Assembly (NCBI GenBank): GCA_037447295.1
Contig: JBBIGZ010000020.1
Span: 1 to 41,734, forward strand
Length of the DNA: 41,734 bases
Source: 630D-37 sp037447295
GTDB taxonomy: Bacteria > Chloroflexota > Anaerolineae > Anaerolineales > Villigracilaceae
Direction of reading: 5' to 3'
Below are positions 38,253 through 41,734 of this stretch, in pieces. The translations under genes were made by a program, and so were the position numbers. The notes beneath the pieces are model-generated. The model saw only the letters and a program-made list of their open reading frames with translations, made no database searches and was not told the DNA's origin. The number at the start of each line of letters is the position of its first letter. Within the stretch, counting starts at the first letter, position 1.

Positions 38253-39284
38253 TTACGAATGAATCATCCGATGGAGTACGTATAACAATGCTACCAGCAG
38301 GGCGATCGCTGTAGCCTGGTGGGTGAGCGCCGAATGAATATAGACGTTGGAGAGCACCACCAGAACGCCCAGCGTGATTTGGAGGATGACCAGCACCAAG
38401 AGTACGCTCAGCCCAATGCGCAAATCCCGGCGCGTGGCATAGTGGCGCATGAATGGCACATAGACTGCTAGTAGGAATACCAGTCCGAAGAAGGGCAGCC
38501 AACGATGGATAAAGACGACCGTCAGCGGCGATTCGATCAGGTTCAGCCAGGCGGGCTGAAATTGGGCGAACAACCCCGGCGGCACCCAACGTCCGAACAT
38601 CAGCGGCCAACTATCCGAAAGATGGCCGGCCTTCAACCCGGCCGTCATCCCGCCGTAGGCGATCTGCACAGTGAGCAGGACCAGACCGAAGAGCGCCAGC
38701 CAGGCCGGACGAGTCCAGCGACGTTTCTCGTTGAACCCATAATGGTGCCCCAGCGCCACCCATACCGCCATCCCCAACAGCGTGAGCGCCAGCAGCAGGT
38801 GCGCCGTCAAGCGCAGATGGCTAACCGCCGGCCGGTTCACCAGCCCACTGGCGACCATCAACCAGCCCATTACCGCCTGGCCGATGAAGAGCAACCCCAT
38901 CACCACGTAGATGCCGATCTCGTTCCAAGGGATGCGACGGCGATAGACGAACCAAAAGAACGGCAGCGCATAGAACAGCCCGACAAAACGGGCGATCAGG
39001 CGATGAATCCATTCGATCCAGAAGATGAGCTTATACTCTTCCAGGGTCATGTTGTAGTTCACCTTCTGGAATTCCGGCGTTTGTTGGTATTTGGCGAATT
39101 CCTCCTCCCACGCCTGTTGCGTGAGGGGCGGGATCGCTCCGGAGATCGGATTCCATTCGACGATCGAAAGGCCGGAGCGCGTCAGACGCACATAGCCACC
39201 GAAGACCACCATCACCGCCACCAGCACGGCGAAGGCGATCAACCAACGTTTTACCGTTCTATCAGGGATCGATAGGCGAAACAT
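38253..39284 (-). CDS. Heme A synthase (COX15/CtaA family)
   Basis: 343 residues. Heme A synthase oxidises the methyl group of heme O to give heme A for aa3-type cytochrome oxidases. It shows about eight membrane segments and the conserved histidines in 'EWIHR', 'HLRLTAHL', 'FIHRWL' and 'TLTHQATA'. It has the opening 'GGYVRLTRSGLSIVEWNPISGAIPP', which is typical of the COX15 (alphaproteobacterial/mitochondrial) type; the Cys pair of the Bacillus CtaA type is not seen. I choose the ATG at 39284, preceded by GAGGAGAGGA, over an ATG at 39302 that overlaps the upstream stop. Heme O synthase and oxidase genes are not in the window. Confidence 0.93.
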   Translation of the reverse strand: MFRLSIPDRTVKRWLIAFAVLVAVMVVFGGYVRLTRSGLSIVEWNPISGAIPPLTQQAWEEEFAKYQQTPEFQKVNYNMTLEEYKLIFWIEWIHRLIARFVGLFYALPFFWFVYRRRIPWNEIGIYVVMGLLFIGQAVMGWLMVASGLVNRPAVSHLRLTAHLLLALTLLGMAVWVALGHHYGFNEKRRWTRPAWLALFGLVLLTVQIAYGGMTAGLKAGHLSDSWPLMFGRWVPPGLFAQFQPAWLNLIESPLTVVFIHRWLPFFGLVFLLAVYVPFMRHYATRRDLRIGLSVLLVLVILQITLGVLVVLSNVYIHSALTHQATAIALLVALLYVLHRMIHS

Positions 39285-39298
39285 CTTTTCCTCTCCTC

Positions 39299-39991
39299 TC
39301 ATTGAATTGGCATAGCCGCCATCATTGCGGTGAATGCAAGCATGCAGAGCAAGGTGAACAAAACAAGGTTGAGCAGGCAGCCGGCGGCCGCAAACCCTTT
39401 GCCTTTCCCTTGCACCAGCGCGGCCACTCCCAGCGTACCGCCGAGCAGGGCGAGGAGAGTGCTGAGAATGGTGAGCAGCGAATAGCCCCAGGGCATCAGG
39501 AAATTCTCCGCCGGGCTCAGAATGAGACGGATCAGCGTATGAGTGAAAACGATACCGCCAATTCCCAGCGCCAGCAGGCCCAAAAGAAGGGAGAGTTTCC
39601 CAAAGGGTGGTTCTTGGAATCCTGTTTTTGAGCCGATGGTTCCTAATTCGGACAAGACCTCCTTCAGATCCCTCGTCGAAAGGTCGATCACCTGGAGCAC
39701 AGCGTTCAGGTTGAGCGGGCCGTAAAGGTGCGGAAAGCGTTGCTCGTTCACCGCTATGCTCCCGGCCGGCGCTTCCCAGCGCAACGGTGAGTCCAGGCGG
39801 GTTTCATCGATCACCAACAGCAGCAGATCGTCCCGTTCGTGATACAGATTCTTGTGCACAAAGCGGATCTGGTGGGCATCAGAAAAGTGGATGAAGCCCT
39901 CCGTTTCCAAGCTAGTGGGTCGATAGATGCCAGCAACCTGTGCTTGTTGCCAATCCTGGGGCGAAACCAGATGGAACAGCAAATGACTCAT
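39299..39991 (-). CDS. DUF952 domain fused to a membrane domain
   Basis: 230 residues in two parts. Residues 1-105 are a DUF952 domain (PF06108) with 'HLVSPQDWQQAQ', 'EGFIHFSDAHQI', 'DLLLLVIDETRLDSPLRWE' and 'FPHLYGPLNLNAV'. DUF952 is widespread with no established role, although its fold recalls ADP-ribosyltransferase-like domains. Residues 130-228 have three membrane segments with Gly-rich turns, rather like DUF4190-type tails. DUF952 proteins are normally about 110 residues and soluble, so the membrane tail is unusual. It overlaps the DUF2298 gene by ATGA and lies 14 bases before heme A synthase. Confidence 0.88.
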   Translation of the reverse strand: MSHLLFHLVSPQDWQQAQVAGIYRPTSLETEGFIHFSDAHQIRFVHKNLYHERDDLLLLVIDETRLDSPLRWEAPAGSIAVNEQRFPHLYGPLNLNAVLQVIDLSTRDLKEVLSELGTIGSKTGFQEPPFGKLSLLLGLLALGIGGIVFTHTLIRLILSPAENFLMPWGYSLLTILSTLLALLGGTLGVAALVQGKGKGFAAAGCLLNLVLFTLLCMLAFTAMMAAMPIQ

Positions 39992-41734
39992 GGTAACACC
40001 TCGTAAATGGTTGTATTTCCTTGGCGGTAGACTGATCGCCAGTAAATTCCGTTGTACTGCTCAAACTTGAGCAAGCCCTTGCCCGGATAGGCGGCCTGTT
40101 CCAGCTGCCCCAGGATGATATAGCGCACGTGGTATGCTTTTAGGAAGCTGCGCGCTGCTTCGGCATCGTTGGTGGTGTAGAACAGATGAATGCTCTCGAT
40201 CCGCTGCGTGATCCGCTCTCCCGTCCACAGGGCGCGTTGCTGGCGTTGATGCCAGTTCCAGCCGACCACTCCCGGCAACCCGGTATAAATTGTCATGCGC
40301 GTGCACCAGCGATATTCCGGACAGTTCGCCTCCACAATGACCGGTGAGCCTTGAACGTGATCCTGTAACCAGCGAATAGCTTGGTAGTCCTCTTCCAGGT
40401 TCATCGTCATGCCGAAATCGGCATATTGGGCGTAGCGCATGTAGGTCATGCTATCCAGCATATGCGGCGCTTGTGGCGCCATGCGATCGGAGATCTTATC
40501 TGCCGTGGCGGTCAGCGTGTAGAGTGCCGCTCCGCTCAAGAGCAACACCGCCCCACCCTGGAATAGATTGCGCCAAAAGCCCGACCAGGAAGGAAGGCGC
40601 GGGAGCAACCAGGCAAAAGCCGCCGCTGCGCTCACTGCCAACAGGGTCCAGGCCTGCAGATAGAGCTTAAAGACCGTGTTCATCCGCCCGATGTCGCCTA
40701 CCAGCACTACCACCTCGACCAGCAAGGTGAGCACCAGCGCCGTGCCGGTCATAAAGAGCACCAGCCGGGCCGCCTCCGAAAGGCGCGGCTTGAAGAGCAA
40801 AATGCCCACCCACAGCGCCATCGGCCAGGCGATCCATGCCACCGATACGCCGCTCAGGATCAGCGCCAGCCCGATCGCCGCGGCCAGCGCCACGCCCAGC
40901 TCCAACCATGCCTGGTAGGGACGCAGCCGTTGCAGCGCCGAAAGCGGTGTCGTCGCCAGCCAATCTCGCGTCTCATCGCCCAACCATAGGATCAGGAAGA
41001 ACAGGAACGCGCCCCAGTGGGTGAGATACGAGGAGAGCGGCGTGCGCGTGCCTTTCCATAGCTGTATCGTCCCGTAGGCTTGACCGAACCAGTGCGTATA
41101 CGGTTGATAGAGTAAGCCTGCCAGCAGGTAGAACCCAAGCGCCCAAACCAGACCTTGCCAACGGCGGTGGCGTGCCTCCACGTAAATCATCGCTACCAAG
41201 GCCAGCGGCAGGTATGTGTAGAGGTCCCAGGTATTCGTCGGGCGGGTTGCTCCGGCCACGAGCGCTCCTCCCAGCCACACGCGCCAATCCACCTTCCCAT
41301 GCCGCAGGAGCGAGACCACCCAGGCAATGAGGAAGGTGGTCAAAATCAGCACGATCATGTGGGCATGCAGGTCGCTGTAAAGAAAGGTGAAGAAGGGGAA
41401 TTCGGTGATCGGCTCGACATCGCCGGGGGCCGGGATGACGCGGCTAGGGAACCAGTACCAATCGCCGCGCCCAAACAGCAGTGGCGTGCCGCTCAAGGTC
41501 TTGAAAAAGCCGCTCACTGCCCAAGCCAGGCGTTGCAGCACGTTTGCCCCCTCGATCACACCGCCGGGAGCTGCCAAGCGCTGAAAGCCCTGATAGAGCA
41601 TGCGCACTGTCCCCAGGTTGCCCAGCAGCACCATCAGCGTGCTGCCCAGCCCGCCGCCTAGCCAACACACCTCCACTTCCTGCTTCTCCAGCAGGTTCCA
41701 GAGGATGGTAAACACGCTCAGCGCCACCAGCGCG
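39988..41734 (-). CDS. DUF2298 (Chlor_Arch_YYY-type) membrane protein, 5' truncated
   Basis: About 582 residues are visible and the frame is open through the right edge of the window, so the N-terminal part is missing. It is a polytopic membrane protein with about ten hydrophobic segments. The hallmark 'ITEFPFFTFLYSDLHAHMI' lies near visible residue 108, and 'ATRPTNTWDLYTY' near 160. The C-terminal 180 residues are a soluble domain with 'VIVEANCPEYRWCTRMTIYTGLPGVVGWNWHQRQQR', in pieces. This family is, from memory, found mainly in Chloroflexota and Archaea and may be related to glycosyltransferases of the outer surface; its activity is unproven. It is the first visible gene of the operon with DUF952 and heme A synthase. 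Confidence 0.9.
   Translation of the reverse strand, partial: ALVALSVFTILWNLLEKQEVEVCWLGGGLGSTLMVLLGNLGTVRMLYQGFQRLAAPGGVIEGANVLQRLAWAVSGFFKTLSGTPLLFGRGDWYWFPSRVIPAPGDVEPITEFPFFTFLYSDLHAHMIVLILTTFLIAWVVSLLRHGKVDWRVWLGGALVAGATRPTNTWDLYTYLPLALVAMIYVEARHRRWQGLVWALGFYLLAGLLYQPYTHWFGQAYGTIQLWKGTRTPLSSYLTHWGAFLFFLILWLGDETRDWLATTPLSALQRLRPYQAWLELGVALAAAIGLALILSGVSVAWIAWPMALWVGILLFKPRLSEAARLVLFMTGTALVLTLLVEVVVLVGDIGRMNTVFKLYLQAWTLLAVSAAAAFAWLLPRLPSWSGFWRNLFQGGAVLLLSGAALYTLTATADKISDRMAPQAPHMLDSMTYMRYAQYADFGMTMNLEEDYQAIRWLQDHVQGSPVIVEANCPEYRWCTRMTIYTGLPGVVGWNWHQRQQRALWTGERITQRIESIHLFYTTNDAEAARSFLKAYHVRYIILGQLEQAAYPGKGLLKFEQYNGIYWRSVYRQGNTTIYEVLP

Noticed and set aside
1..41734. tRNA, rRNA or riboswitch genes in gaps
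   Set aside because: The gaps are short and none shows a cloverleaf, CCA end or a recognisable aptamer motif on reading.

Overview
The window is about 41.7 kb of GC-rich bacterial chromosome, almost wholly coding. It carries 36 intact protein genes or gene ends plus one frameshifted gene, and I see no rRNA, tRNA, CRISPR array or insertion sequence. Several features point to Chloroflexota, most likely a member of Anaerolineae or a close relative. These are a DUF2298 (Chlor_Arch_YYY-type) membrane protein, several LysM/M23 cell-wall proteins, Thr/Pro-rich lipoproteins, a DUF3048 lipoprotein and a hrcA-grpE-dnaK-dnaJ operon under a CIRCE element. The heme A synthase suggests capacity for aerobic respiration with an aa3-type oxidase. 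The lineage is inferred from gene content only; no database search was possible.

Layout. 1-532 is the 3' end of an unidentified gene. 514-7589 (minus) is the heat-shock operon hrcA-grpE-dnaK-dnaJ, followed by an M20 peptidase and a DUF1385 membrane protein. A consensus promoter and a perfect CIRCE precede hrcA. 7756-8300 holds a frameshifted small secreted Gly/Tyr-rich protein gene with a strong terminator. 8427-10978 (plus) carries an M23 peptidase, a catalytically degenerate SDR, a lipoprotein and a DUF5666 protein. 10999-13866 (minus) is HIT - DUF3048 lipoprotein - rsmG. 14051-17156 (minus) is M24 peptidase - tsaD - PD-(D/E)XK/Fe-S nuclease. 17292-19861 (plus) is formiminotransferase-cyclodeaminase followed by an M23 lipoprotein. 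19896-23938 (minus) is a molybdenum hydroxylase: an FAD-2Fe2S fusion subunit, a small membrane protein and the Mo subunit. 24075-25840 is a divergent pair of coiled-coil proteins, the second leading into uvrB. miaA converges on uvrB. 29069-38142 (plus) holds a CPBP protease, a thiolase, a lone receiver-domain protein, DUF192, two LysM-M23 proteins, RNase J and RecJ. 38253-41734 (minus) holds heme A synthase, a DUF952-membrane fusion and the truncated DUF2298 gene.

Many neighbours overlap by ATGA or a few bases, so most of the window is organised in short operons.

The less ordinary material lies in the intergenic DNA and in fused proteins. A 7-base GTAGAC(C/G) repeat recurs at three gene boundaries. 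A REP-like inverted repeat (GTAGGACAAACGC) sits downstream of the nuclease gene, with a decayed copy elsewhere. Several genes have a -10 box 6-10 bases before the start codon, suggesting leaderless mRNAs. A terminator-like hairpin lies between grpE and dnaK. DUF3048 is interrupted by an SdrD-B-like domain, the hydroxylase FAD and 2Fe-2S domains are fused in reversed order, and a small membrane protein is embedded in that operon. I found no convincing defence, CRISPR or mobile system.
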